Source of the DNA: Streptomyces musisoli
Lineage (GTDB): Bacteria > Actinomycetota > Actinomycetes > Streptomycetales > Streptomycetaceae
Direction: 5' to 3'
DNA: 64,000 nt
Assembly (NCBI RefSeq): GCF_016741855.1
Contig: NZ_JAERRH010000003.1
Location: 372,001-436,000 of the forward strand
This document shows positions 10,967-18,984 of this stretch, piece after piece (positions within the stretch are counted from its first letter, which is position 1; every line of letters begins with the position of its first letter). A program made the position numbers and the translations under genes. The notes under the pieces were generated by a model. That model was given only the letters and a program-made list of their open reading frames with translations. It was not told where the DNA came from and made no database searches.

Positions 10967-11803
10967 TCAGTCGCCCGGATCAGGGTCCCGCACAGCCGGG
11001 ACCCGGTCCAACTCGATCCCGAAGCGCTCCCGGTAGACCGTCAGCACCTCCTCGTCCTTCTCCAGCTCCCGCGTCTCGCGCGTGCCGTCCGGGGCGGTCG
11101 TCTTCAGCTTCCGCCCGCTGAGCGTGATCCGCCCGCCGTCCTCGGTGACGCGCGAGCACACCAGCGACCGGGTGAAGTGCGACAGCGGCGAGGTGCTGTG
11201 CCACCACGCGCCGGCCGTGAAGTCCCCGAGCGCCCGCGGCCGGGTCTCCAGCCGGTACTGCGGCGTGCCGTCGCGCACGACGTCCAGGTCCCCGGCGTCC
11301 GGCCCGCCACCGCCGCGCACCCCGGCCGGGTCCGGCCCGGCCGCCACCACCTGGAAGGTGCCCCCGGGGTCGTCCTGCTCCCCGCGTTCCGCACAGGACA
11401 ACGGGTAGTGGCTGTGCGCCCCGAACCCGACATCGGCGAGCCAGGTGTCCCCGTCCGCCGTCCGCACCCGCAGCGCGAGATGGTCGTAGGGGATTCCGAG
11501 CCGCCCCTCGTCGTCGTAGACACGTCCCGCGAGCAGTTCCACCTCGTAACCGAGAGCGGCGAGCAACGTCCCGAAGGCGCCGTTCAGTTCGTAGCAGAAG
11601 CCGCCTCGCCGGCCCTCGGTCACCTTGTCCAGCAGTCGCGTCTCCTCCAGCGTGATCTCCTCTCCGAGGTGGATCGACAGGTTCTCGAAGGGGACGGTGA
11701 GCAGATGGCGCAGGTGCAGCTCGCGCAGCGCCTCGCTGGTGGGCCGCTGCGGGCGCGTGCTGCCGAGTCGGCGGAGATAGGCGTCGACCTGTGCTGATGT
11801 CAT
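10967..11803 (-). CDS. Arylamine N-acetyltransferase
   Basis: 278 residues, the normal length for NAT. The catalytic triad is visible as Cys70 in RRGGFCYELN, His108 in YDHLAL and Asp124 in WLADVGFG. The enzyme moves acetyl groups from acetyl-CoA to arylamines or arylhydrazines; related enzymes in actinobacteria also act in antibiotic assembly. The ATG at 11803 gives the usual short N-terminus before YLRRLG. The gene stands alone between the small hypothetical gene and the severed end of comEC, with no pathway genes nearby. Confidence 0.92.
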   Translation of the reverse strand: MTSAQVDAYLRRLGSTRPQRPTSEALRELHLRHLLTVPFENLSIHLGEEITLEETRLLDKVTEGRRGGFCYELNGAFGTLLAALGYEVELLAGRVYDDEGRLGIPYDHLALRVRTADGDTWLADVGFGAHSHYPLSCAERGEQDDPGGTFQVVAAGPDPAGVRGGGGPDAGDLDVVRDGTPQYRLETRPRALGDFTAGAWWHSTSPLSHFTRSLVCSRVTEDGGRITLSGRKLKTTAPDGTRETRELEKDEEVLTVYRERFGIELDRVPAVRDPDPGD

Positions 11804-11902
11804 GGGCCCAGTCTCGCCTGATGCTCGCGGCACGCGTAGGGCCATGTCATCAACCCGGTCCGGCCCGCCGCAGATCCCTCTCGCTCCCTCCCTCCTCTGA
11901 CC

Positions 11903-11985
11903 GCTCCGGTCCTCACACGCTCCCCCGACCGGCCCGCTCCGGTCCTCACCCGCTCCCGCGACCGGCCCGCTCCGGTCCCCGCCCC
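11903..11985. repeat. 33-bp tandem repeat, about 2.5 copies
   Basis: GCTCCGGTCC starts at 11903, 11936 and 11969 with the intervening GACCGGCCC also repeated. It lies in the 282-bp non-coding gap between the acetyltransferase and the comEC 3' fragment. The GACCGGCCC word also occurs in the other two arrays of this arm. Confidence 0.8.
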
Positions 11986-12085
11986 ACCGCAGGCCGCCCC
12001 CTCTCCTCCCCTCTCCGGCCCTCCGGCGCCCGTCCGCTCCGCTCCGGCGCGCTCCAATGCCCGCGGGCTGCCCTCCATCTCTCGC

Positions 12086-12313
12086 TCAGTTCTCGCTCGT
12101 CACCTGTATCTCCCCGTTCCTCCCTCCGGTCCCGGTGACCGCGAGCGCGCCGTCCCGGTCGGTGCGCAGGACGGCGGCTCCGCCGGTGCGCAGCGCGGCC
12201 ACGGTCGCCGGTGCCGGGTGGCCGTAGGGGTTGCCGGCGCCCGCGGACACGAGGGCCACCCGGGGCGCGGCGAGTTGTATCAGTTGCGGGTCCTGGTAGG
12301 CGGAGCCGTGGTG
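12086..12313 (-). pseudogene. comEC: comEC 3' fragment, cut off by the prophage
   Basis: Read leftward from the attL core, the frame encodes GSAYQDPQLIQLAAPRVALV and on to a TGA at 12086-12088, 73 codons. This is the end of the metallo-beta-lactamase domain of ComEC, directly after its HHGS motif. The rest of the gene is at 54857-57562 on the same strand. The fragment has no start of its own and is probably not translated while the prophage is in place. Confidence 0.92.
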
Positions 12314-12340
12314 CCATACCTTCCTTAGTACGTATCTACT
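12290..12340. other. attL, left prophage junction
   Basis: Host comEC sequence on the left meets phage sequence at the shared core GTGGTG (12308-12313). The phage side carries TTCCTTAG (12321-12328) and ATCTACT (12334-12340). These are the mirror images of CTAAGGAA and AGTAGAT on the phage side of attR. The last two core bases, TG, lie at the exact centre of the rebuilt attP arms, so they are the likely crossover dinucleotide. Confidence 0.88.
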
Positions 12341-12357
12341 CGCCTAACCTTGACGGC

Positions 12358-13860
12358 ATGAAGGCCACCGCCAGAGATCGAGTTCGCCGCGTCGGGATCT
12401 ACGTCCGTATCTCAGATGACCGCGAGGGCGGGGGACTTGGCGTCAAGCGCCAGGAGGACGACTGCCGCCTCCTCGCCGCTTCCCTCGGCTGGAAGGTCGT
12501 GGAGGTGTACGTCGACAACGACGTGACGGCCGCCGACCGCCGGAAGAAGCGCAAGGACTACCTGCGGATGCTGGAGGACGTTCAGTCCGGCCACATCGAC
12601 GCTGTGGTCTCCTGGCACCCGGACCGCCTGTACCGCCAGCCCGCCGAGCTGGAGGACCTGATCATCATCGTGGAGGAGCACAAGACCGAGATCGCCACCG
12701 TCAAGGCGGGCGACTTGGACTTGAGCACCCCCACGGGCCGGCTCGTGGCCCGGATGCTCGGTGCCATCGCCAAGTACGAGGTGGAGCACAAGCAGGAGCG
12801 CATCCTCCGCAAGGTTCAGGAGCTGGTGGCCGCCGGGAAGATTCATAACTCCGGCCACCGGCCCTTCGGCTACACCCGGCTGTTCGATGGCGAGGGGCCG
12901 CGCCGGAAGATCCTGGGCGAGATCCTCAACGAGGAGGAGGCCGCCCACGTCAGGAAGTGGGCGGCTCGTGTCCTGGAGGGCGAGAAGCTCGGGACCCTCG
13001 TGGCCGAGGCCAACGAGGCGGGCGTCCAGACCTCCACGGGCGGGGCCTGGTCTTACCAGGCCATGCGGTTCCTGTTGATGTCCGGCCGGATCAGCGGGCG
13101 CAAGGAGCACAAGGGCGAGATCAAGGGCCAGGCCGTCTGGCCGAAGATCATCGAGCCCGAGCAGAGCGACATGCTCCGGGCCCTGCTGGCCGAGCGCTCC
13201 GAGGAGTTCAAGGCGGAGTTCGGGGAGCGCGACACCCCGGCCTTGAAGTACCCCCTGAGCGGCCTCGTGAAGTGCACGTGCAAGGTCCCGCACGTCGTGG
13301 GCGAACCCTGCTCCTGCAAGGAGGAGGGGAAGAAGCACCACCGGATGAGCACGGGGCAGCGCGGGGACAAGGACATGCCCATCTATACGTGCAAGAAGGA
13401 CGGGGGCGGGTGCGGCGGCCGGACCATCCAGATCCCCGACCTGGAGCCGCTGATGGAGAAGCTCCTCTTCAAGCGCCTGGAGGAGGTCGAGGCCGCGGCC
13501 GAGGCGGACGACAACGACCCCCGCCCCGAGCTGGAGGCCAAGCTCGCCCGCTGGGAGCGTCGGAAGAAGGAGCTGGAGGACGAACTCCTGGACGGCGACC
13601 GTCCGGCCCGGGAGATCCGGGACGCGATCGACACGCTGAAGGGCCGGATGGCCGGCGCCCGCCAAGAGATCGCACAGTACGGCGTCAAGGCCAACCTCAC
13701 CGAGGTCAGCGCCGCCGAGCTGAGGAAGGCGTGGGCGGACTACTCGGCGGCCCGGAAGCAGACGGTGTACCGGGGCCTAATCCGGGAGATCCTGATCCAC
13801 CCCGCGACCCGGCCCTTCAACGTGTGGAACCCGGACCGGGTCGAGGTCCTTTGGCGTTAG
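12358..13860 (+). CDS. int: Large serine integrase
   Basis: 500 residues. The N-terminal resolvase domain starts VGIYVRISDDREGGGLGVKR, with the nucleophile at Ser19, and includes WHPDRLYRQPAELEDL and the regulatory helix IAKYEVEHKQERI. A recombinase domain (about 160-290) and a zinc ribbon with several Cys (CTCK, CSCK, CKKDGGGCGG) follow, then a coiled coil around residues 390-440. This is the phiC31/TG1-type enzyme joining attP and attB. The ATG at 12358 lies 17 bp past the last attP arm; earlier in-frame codons come from comEC sequence. It overlaps the DUF4238 gene by 4 bp. Confidence 0.96.
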   Translation: MKATARDRVRRVGIYVRISDDREGGGLGVKRQEDDCRLLAASLGWKVVEVYVDNDVTAADRRKKRKDYLRMLEDVQSGHIDAVVSWHPDRLYRQPAELEDLIIIVEEHKTEIATVKAGDLDLSTPTGRLVARMLGAIAKYEVEHKQERILRKVQELVAAGKIHNSGHRPFGYTRLFDGEGPRRKILGEILNEEEAAHVRKWAARVLEGEKLGTLVAEANEAGVQTSTGGAWSYQAMRFLLMSGRISGRKEHKGEIKGQAVWPKIIEPEQSDMLRALLAERSEEFKAEFGERDTPALKYPLSGLVKCTCKVPHVVGEPCSCKEEGKKHHRMSTGQRGDKDMPIYTCKKDGGGCGGRTIQIPDLEPLMEKLLFKRLEEVEAAAEADDNDPRPELEAKLARWERRKKELEDELLDGDRPAREIRDAIDTLKGRMAGARQEIAQYGVKANLTEVSAAELRKAWADYSAARKQTVYRGLIREILIHPATRPFNVWNPDRVEVLWR

Positions 13861-14831
13861 GCGGTCTCCGTGAACCCCTCGGGACGTATGAAGTCCTCGG
13901 CGGTCTGACTGAACTCGGCTTCGACCGACCTGACCGGAGGCAGTTCGATCCCGGCCAGCGGGTTGTCATCAGGGTGATGGAACAGCTCGATGCGCGAGTT
14001 CCACGCGAAGCGACGGTTCAGCTCATTCGCCACCGCCGTGCTGGCTGGGAACATTCCGTCCGGACCGCCGGACGCCGTCATGATGATGGCCGCCTGGCGG
14101 TCGATGGGGACCATGATCGCGGCGGCGTTGGCGAGGCCAACGCCGCTCCACTCCGGTTCGTCTTCGTCACGGACCAGGGTGACGGGGTGATCGGGCAGCA
14201 ACAGGGTCTTGCGCTCGAACCGGCAGACCTTCCACGAGCGGGCCATCACCGCCTTGTAGGCGGTGGCCATCGCTTGCCCCATGGTGAGCAAGTGGTCATT
14301 GACCGGCAGCTCAACGTAGTAGCTGGAGAAGTCGGTCAGCTCGGCCCAGGCGGCATCTACCTCCTCGTCCGAGACCGGACCATCGCCTTGAGCCTCCATG
14401 CGGCGGCGGACTTCGGCTTTGCCACCAATGGCGATCTCCATCTTCAAGAGCTGGTCGGCGATCTCGTTGTTCGCCTGCCGCACCGCCGGGATCCGTGCGT
14501 ACTGGGCTGCGACCCACTCCCCCAAGACCGCCCGGTCGGCTATGGGCAGGGGCCACACACGCTCGGCGATGATCTTCGTGATCACCCGGGCGGCCTGGTC
14601 TTCGAGATCGGCCAGCAGGTTCTCGATCGTGTCGTCGCGCCGCCCAGTCGCGTCCTGCATCGAGTAGAAGTGGCTGCGGACCGTCGCGTCACCGATGCCG
14701 ATGGGCTTGGGACCACTGCCGTCGAGCGGGACGCGCATGATCCGTTTGCCGTCCGCGAAGCGCCGCAGAAGCAGGCGGGGGACCGTGTGATGATGACGCT
14801 TCAGCTTCTGCTTGCCCGGGTCCGTGCTCAT
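13857..14831 (-). CDS. DUF4238 domain protein, probable lysogenic cargo
   Basis: 324 residues. The N-terminal KRHHHTVPRLLLRRFADGKR is the hallmark of DUF4238, and the middle (VLGEWVAAQYARIPAVRQ) and LLPDHPVTLV segment also fit the family. DUF4238 proteins are widespread in bacteria and prophages with no proven biochemical role. It sits next to the integrase on the opposite strand and away from the late operon, the usual position for a gene expressed in the lysogen. The ATG at 14831 is taken because it lies ten residues before the motif; an upstream extension has no support. Confidence 0.82.
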   Translation of the reverse strand: MSTDPGKQKLKRHHHTVPRLLLRRFADGKRIMRVPLDGSGPKPIGIGDATVRSHFYSMQDATGRRDDTIENLLADLEDQAARVITKIIAERVWPLPIADRAVLGEWVAAQYARIPAVRQANNEIADQLLKMEIAIGGKAEVRRRMEAQGDGPVSDEEVDAAWAELTDFSSYYVELPVNDHLLTMGQAMATAYKAVMARSWKVCRFERKTLLLPDHPVTLVRDEDEPEWSGVGLANAAAIMVPIDRQAAIIMTASGGPDGMFPASTAVANELNRRFAWNSRIELFHHPDDNPLAGIELPPVRSVEAEFSQTAEDFIRPEGFTETA

Positions 14832-14871
14832 GGGAAGACGATACGGACAGGCCCTGACATCGTCATGGGCT

Positions 14872-15159
14872 TTAGGGCGAGACGGACACCTGCTGTGCTG
14901 CACGGGTCAGGTCGGTCTTCACCCGGCGGAGCATCTGGGTCTGGGCCACGGTGAGCGGCGGGGCCTTAGCCAACTGCCGCTCCACCCAGGCGGCTTCCTG
15001 CGCCTCCCTCTCGGCCCAGCGGAACTGCTCCTTCACGAGGTTGCCGATCAGCCGCCGCATGGCGGGAGAACGCAGCGGACGGCCGTTCACGACGGGCCCG
15101 TACGAGACCTTCCGGAACCCCTCCGGCGCCTCCGGATCGAGGATCACGAGGCCCTTCAC
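14872..15159 (-). CDS. Small phage protein of unknown function
   Basis: 95 residues from a GTG whose bases overlap the TGA of the upstream gene (GTGA). It is rich in Arg, Ala and Glu and probably mostly helical (MRRLIGNLVKEQFRWAEREA). It is the last gene of a leftward operon of five tightly linked small genes. No domain recognised. Confidence 0.72.
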   Translation of the reverse strand: MKGLVILDPEAPEGFRKVSYGPVVNGRPLRSPAMRRLIGNLVKEQFRWAEREAQEAAWVERQLAKAPPLTVAQTQMLRRVKTDLTRAAQQVSVSP

Positions 15160-15329
15160 GGCAGGAACTCCGGCTGGCACGGCTCGTACCCGTTGTCGCC
15201 GACTACAGGGCACAGCGGCTCTCCGTCCTCGTGGGACCACCGGGGAGCGTCTCCCCAGGCCGGGGTCCACGAGGAGGGCTCGGCCTCCACGGCCGGCTCA
15301 CCGCACTGGGAGCACACAGCGCGGCTCAT
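15156..15329 (-). CDS. Small Cys-containing phage protein
   Basis: 57 residues starting MSRAVCSQCGEP; a CxxC pair near the N-terminus and two further Cys toward the end suggest a small zinc-binding fold. The start overlaps the upstream stop as ATGA, which argues for translational coupling. An ATG at 15353 would add eight residues inside the upstream gene and is less likely. Confidence 0.68.
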   Translation of the reverse strand: MSRAVCSQCGEPAVEAEPSSWTPAWGDAPRWSHEDGEPLCPVVGDNGYEPCQPEFLP

Positions 15330-15496
15330 CCGTGGGCCTCCACCTTCAGCCACCGGTCGGGGTTCTCCTCGACCTCGCGGGCCTTGAGGGTCTCGACCTG
15401 GGTCTGAGTCATGTCGGTCTGGATGTAAACGACTCCCCGACTGGGCTTGAACTCGTACGCGTTGCTGAACGCCGTGACCGTGTAGAGCTGGTCCAT
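15326..15496 (-). CDS. Small phage protein of unknown function
   Basis: 56 residues (MDQLYTVTAFSNAYEFKPSR...), with a predicted beta-strand N-terminus and a helical end. It begins on the last base of the upstream stop (TGATG) and ends overlapping the next start, so it belongs to the coupled leftward operon. No homology recognised. Confidence 0.65.
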   Translation of the reverse strand: MDQLYTVTAFSNAYEFKPSRGVVYIQTDMTQTQVETLKAREVEENPDRWLKVEAHG

Positions 15497-15738
15497 CACA
15501 GGCTCCCGTTCTGCCAGGCGGCCCGGCTGTCGAAGCTCAGCCCTTCCTGGGCCTCGGCCTGCTCACGGGAGGTGTCGAAGACCTCCTTGGCCCGTCCCTC
15601 GTCGTAGCTCACGAGCTGCATGCCGGAATGCGGAGCGGCATACGCCCAGCAGACGGCCCAGTGGCCGTCATTCCACGAAAGAAGGGACACCCGGTCCCCT
15701 CCGGTGGCCTCGTAGAAGGCCCACTGCTTCCATTCCAT
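15496..15738 (-). CDS. Small phage protein of unknown function
   Basis: 80 residues beginning MEWKQWAFYEATGGDRVSLL; aromatic-rich first half and acidic helical second half. It follows the 46-residue gene after a 9-bp gap holding a GGGGGAG ribosome site and is coupled to the gene downstream. Function unknown. Confidence 0.7.
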   Translation of the reverse strand: MEWKQWAFYEATGGDRVSLLSWNDGHWAVCWAYAAPHSGMQLVSYDEGRAKEVFDTSREQAEAQEGLSFDSRAAWQNGSL

Positions 15739-15747
15739 AGCTCCCCC

Positions 15748-15888
15748 TCACCAATCCCCGTCGAAGACCTCGGGCTCGTCCCAGGCGAGATCGGCCATGG
15801 CCTGCTCCGCCATCGAACCCGGCGGGATGTACGGACACACCGGCGGACAGTCGCACTTGCCGTCTTCACACGTCGGGCAGTCAGCCAC
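15748..15888 (-). CDS. 46-residue Cys-rich microprotein, first gene of the leftward operon
   Basis: GTG start with a strong GGGGGA ribosome site eight bases upstream. The N-terminal half holds five Cys in about 18 residues (ADCPTCEDGKCDCPPVCPY), a pattern fitting a small metal-bound or disulfide knot, and the second half is acidic. It opens the coupled operon 15888-14872. No relative recognised. Confidence 0.65.
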   Translation of the reverse strand: MADCPTCEDGKCDCPPVCPYIPPGSMAEQAMADLAWDEPEVFDGDW

Positions 15889-15929
15889 GATCGATCCCCC
15901 TTTTTAAAATCCTTGAGCCCCAGGAACGC

Positions 15930-15968
15930 GCGAAGCCCCCGCCGGGGTGAAGTCCGGCGAGGGCTCGC
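15930..15968. terminator. Hairpin between two leftward genes
   Basis: GCGAAGCCCCCGCCGG (15930-15945) pairs with CCGGCGAGGGCTCGC (15954-15968) with minor mismatches and an 8-nt loop. It lies downstream of the 16040-16285 gene and upstream of the small-gene operon, so it may separate their transcripts. The gap 15889-16039 holds nothing else. Confidence 0.5.
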
Positions 15969-16039
15969 GAGTCGAGATGGTACAGGAATCCTTAGCGCCT
16001 CCGCTAATGCTCCAGGAATGGTTGGAGAGGTCTTCCTTT

Positions 16040-16285
16040 TTAAAAACCGGAGGCCCGCGCTTCTGCGGTGAAGGCCTCGATCTGAATGCACCGGCAGTAC
16101 TCCCAGCGGAGCGGATCCTCGGGGCTCAAAGCGAGCATCCGAACCGCCTCGGGGTCACCCTGCTCCCGGAGGCCCTGGGCCCGCCTGGAGGCCTTCTGGA
16201 AGCCCTGAGCGGTCAGCTCGAAGCCGTCCTGGGTCTCCGTCAGGCCGTGGCGCCGCAGGGCCTTCTGGCGCCCTTCGTGGTTCAT
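16040..16285 (-). CDS. Small phage protein of unknown function
   Basis: 81 residues, basic N-terminus (MNHEGRQKALRRHGLTETQD) and a likely helical hairpin. The ATG overlaps the TGA of the large HTH gene upstream (ATGA), so the two are translated together. It may assist that protein. No domain recognised. Confidence 0.68.
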   Translation of the reverse strand: MNHEGRQKALRRHGLTETQDGFELTAQGFQKASRRAQGLREQGDPEAVRMLALSPEDPLRWEYCRCIQIEAFTAEARASGF

Positions 16286-17532
16286 ACGGGCAGTCCCATC
16301 ACCCGGCGACGCATGGCCGCCAGGACCTCGGGGTCGACCTGAGCCGGCTGGGTCTTCTGAACCTGCGCGGGCGCAACGCCCATGCAGCTCTCCGGAGTGC
16401 TCGGCACGGGCCCGGCCTCGGACTCCTTGGCCCGCAGGTGCTCGTACAGGGCCAATTCTTCCCCGGCCTCCACGAGGGCCTTCCAGACCTCGTCAGCGTC
16501 CACCGGGAGGGGGTTGGCCTCCAGGTAGTCGTCCCGCTTCGGGTTGGCCGTGGAGAGGCGGTAGGCCAGGAACCCGGCCGGGGTCCCACGGCGGGCCGAG
16601 GTCGCCTGGACCACGGCGTCCCTGGCCGCACGGGCCTTGCGGATCAGATCCCGGTCGAAGCAGTTGTCCCACCAGTCGCCGGACTTCCGGAAGCGCGAGG
16701 CCCAGTAGACCCCGTACTCGAACGACCGGCCCTTGCGGACCTTCCGGACCAGGACCGGGTCCGCCTTGGCCATGCGGGCCAACAGGGCCTGCACGCCCCT
16801 CTTGCTGAGGCCCGTCAGCTCCTCGATGTCCGAGACCGACAGGACGACGTCCTCTAGGCCGCACAGGACCGCCAGGGACCACGCCCGGCGTCCCAGCGGG
16901 ATTACGGCGGTCTTCACCGCATTGCCGTCCTCGACCTCGGCCCAGACGTCCAAGCCGGGGTCGAGCATCGTCAGGATCTGTCCGGGCTCCGTGAGAGTGG
17001 TCAGCTCGGTCAGGGTCGCGAGGGTCTTCATGCCGTTGACCAGGACCTCCTGGGCCCTCTGGCTAATACGCGCACTGACTACCGCATTACCCTCCAAGAT
17101 CTTCTCCTCTCCCTCCTCCACGGCCAGGGCACCCCCCAGAGGGCCAGGGGTCTGGAGGTTCTTAGGTGAAGTACTGCGGTAGTCGATGCGCGTATTCGAG
17201 TGGAACCGGAGCTGCATCTCCTCGCGCTCCTCCACGGTGGCAGAGGCGTGTCCCCGGGTCCTGGTCCAGAGGAACTTGAACGAGCTGAGACCGCCCTCGG
17301 GACCAGCGGTCTCCCGGACCGTCTTGTCGGAGAGGCCAGACCAGCGGGCGATGCCCCTGGAGCCGTCCAGGTACGGGCGGGTGACGAGCTGCCAGGAGAT
17401 GACGGCCTCGGTGAGGGCCTGCGACTCACAGGCCATGCGCTGGGCGATCTCAACGAGGTGGGCGGAGTTCACGACATCAAGGTCAACGTGACCCGAGGTG
17501 GCCTGGCCGGTAGAATCAGCGCCAGTGTTCAT
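16282..17532 (-). CDS. Large HTH protein, candidate repressor or replication initiator
   Basis: 416 residues. Two helix-turn-helix-like segments are visible: GIARWSGLSDKTVRETAG near residues 59-76 and DIEELTGLSKRGVQALLARM around 250-270, the second followed by a basic wing. The region between them is mixed. The arrangement is seen in replisome organisers and in large phage regulators; I cannot tell which. It is divergent from the antirepressor gene across a 385-bp control region, the position of a repressor or of an early replication gene. The ATG at 17532 is the first within the plausible protein. Confidence 0.7.
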   Translation of the reverse strand: MNTGADSTGQATSGHVDLDVVNSAHLVEIAQRMACESQALTEAVISWQLVTRPYLDGSRGIARWSGLSDKTVRETAGPEGGLSSFKFLWTRTRGHASATVEEREEMQLRFHSNTRIDYRSTSPKNLQTPGPLGGALAVEEGEEKILEGNAVVSARISQRAQEVLVNGMKTLATLTELTTLTEPGQILTMLDPGLDVWAEVEDGNAVKTAVIPLGRRAWSLAVLCGLEDVVLSVSDIEELTGLSKRGVQALLARMAKADPVLVRKVRKGRSFEYGVYWASRFRKSGDWWDNCFDRDLIRKARAARDAVVQATSARRGTPAGFLAYRLSTANPKRDDYLEANPLPVDADEVWKALVEAGEELALYEHLRAKESEAGPVPSTPESCMGVAPAQVQKTQPAQVDPEVLAAMRRRVMGLPV

Positions 17533-17917
17533 GGTTGTTCCCGTCGTTTGAAGCGGTGCGGGGACGGCCGGTCTCGGAGGTGTAGGAGCCTCCCGGACCA
17601 ACCCGGCTTTTTAAATAAGCCCTGACGTTGCCCCGGTTCCCGCCGGGGCTTCGTCGTGTCTGGGGTCAGGATACGCACGTGGATTGGACATCTGCCAACG
17701 CCTGAAAATCCCCCGAAAACCCGTAGATGGCGCCTCTCCAAGAAAAGTCCGAGAGGGGTCAATAAAGGTCAACGAATCGCCGAACGGATCCCCTTCGCAG
17801 GGGCTTTCCGCCCCCGCAAGGTGGTAATGTAAAGGCATCGCCACAGGGCGATACCGACTCCGCTGGAGGACCCCCGCATGGGGATGTCCTCCATGCGTTG
17901 AGTCGAAGGGATAGCGG
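17533..17917. promoter_or_regulatory. Divergent control region with three hairpins
   Basis: This 385-bp gap separates the large HTH gene from the antirepressor. It contains a direct repeat of GGTCAA at 17757-17774 (GGGTCAATAAAGGTCAAC), a short hairpin CCCCT-TCGC-AGGGG at 17790-17803, a -10-like TAATGT at 17825-17830, a hairpin ATCGCC-ACAG-GGCGAT at 17837-17852, and a larger hairpin at 17864-17893 whose arms are TGGAGGAC and GTCCTCCA around CCCC/GGGG. The last two lie in the probable 5' leader of the antirepressor and could control its translation. Confidence 0.55.
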
Positions 17918-18724
17918 ATGTCCGCCATCGCTCCCCTCAGGCCCCCGGCCACCGTGCAGCTCTCCACGGGATCGCTCCTGTCGATCCCGGGCGAGGACGG
18001 ACAGAGCCAGATCGTCTTCAAGCCCGCCGTCGAGTCCATCGGTCTCGACTACTCCGGCCAGTTGAAGCGACTCCGGCGCCAGCCCTGGGCAACCGTGGTC
18101 ATTACGTCCATGGTTGCGGAGGACGGCAAGACCCGCGAGATGGTCACCGTCCCCGAGGACACCTTCATCATGTGGGCGGCCACGCTCCAGGCCAGCCGAG
18201 TCGCCCCCGAGCTGCGGCCGATGCTCGTGGCCTTCCAGACCGAGTCGAAGAAGGCCCTCCACGCCTACTGGACCAAGGGCGTGGCTGTCCGTACTCAGCC
18301 CGAGGTCCGCCCGCTCGCCCCGGCCACGCGCCTGACGCCCACGACCTTCCGGCAGATCTACTTCAGCGACGTCCCCGAGAAGCGCTTCTTCCAGCACCTG
18401 TACGACCACGGGTACCTGCTGGACCAGCGCAACACCCGCAAGGACGCGAACGGCCAGTACACGAAGGACGGGTACCGCCACGGGCACCCGAAGGCGGGTA
18501 AGGGAGACCGGTACTTCCAGCTCCCCGAGGACATGTACCCCGTCAACGGCCGCCCGCGTGGCCGAGCCGTCGTCCGGCCGGACCGCATCCAGGCGCTGGT
18601 CGAGCAGCTCATCTTCGAGGGCCTGCGCCACAACCCCTCGATCACCCGAGGGCCGAGCCGGCTGGCCCTGACGTCGTCCGAGGTTGTCGACGGCCGCCGC
18701 TTCGAGATCCGGCGGGGTGCCTGA
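17918..18724 (+). CDS. Antirepressor with P22_AR N-terminal domain
   Basis: 268 residues. The N-terminal half contains VESIGLDYSGQLKRLRRQPW and TVPEDTFIMWAATLQ, the signature of the P22 antirepressor N-terminal domain. The C-terminal half has FRQIYFSDVPEKRFFQHLYDHG and KAGKGDRYFQLPEDM, typical of the phage-encoded companion domain. Such proteins bind and inactivate phage repressors and so push a lysogen toward lytic growth. It is the first gene of the rightward early operon, and its stop overlaps the next start. Confidence 0.85.
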   Translation: MSAIAPLRPPATVQLSTGSLLSIPGEDGQSQIVFKPAVESIGLDYSGQLKRLRRQPWATVVITSMVAEDGKTREMVTVPEDTFIMWAATLQASRVAPELRPMLVAFQTESKKALHAYWTKGVAVRTQPEVRPLAPATRLTPTTFRQIYFSDVPEKRFFQHLYDHGYLLDQRNTRKDANGQYTKDGYRHGHPKAGKGDRYFQLPEDMYPVNGRPRGRAVVRPDRIQALVEQLIFEGLRHNPSITRGPSRLALTSSEVVDGRRFEIRRGA

Positions 18725-18984
18725 TGGAGAACCACACCCTGCGTCCGGTCGACCCCGCGCTCGACCAGGTCCTTCGGGACACCAAGTTGGTCCAGTCCGC
18801 GCGGCTCGTCTGGGCTCACTTGCACAACCGCCCCTCCGGTCAGCGCAAGGCGACCATCGTCCGTGCCCTCGGGGTGGACAAAGCCGTGGTCTACCGCGCG
18901 ATCAAGGCCCTCACGGAGCGCGGCCTGGTCTGCGACGAGGACGGCGTCTGGACCGCCATCGCCCCGAAGGAGGTGGTCCGATGA
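18724..18984 (+). CDS. Small winged-helix DNA-binding protein
   Basis: 86 residues. LGVDKAVVYRAIKALTERGL is a recognition helix and wing in the MarR/ArsR style, preceded by two helices and followed by a short beta wing. Its ATG overlaps the antirepressor stop, so they are co-translated. A role in early gene control fits, but the target is unknown. Confidence 0.75.
   Translation: MENHTLRPVDPALDQVLRDTKLVQSARLVWAHLHNRPSGQRKATIVRALGVDKAVVYRAIKALTERGLVCDEDGVWTAIAPKEVVR

Noticed and set aside
12211..12357. Longer integrase start at 12211
   Set aside because: These codons are comEC sequence left of the att core, so they cannot belong to the phage gene.
15900..17617. Recurring CTTTTTAAA words at 15900, 16036 and 17609 as promoters
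   Set aside because: One is in a ribosome-site leader, one overlaps a stop codon, and one is part of a short hairpin; no common promoter spacing.
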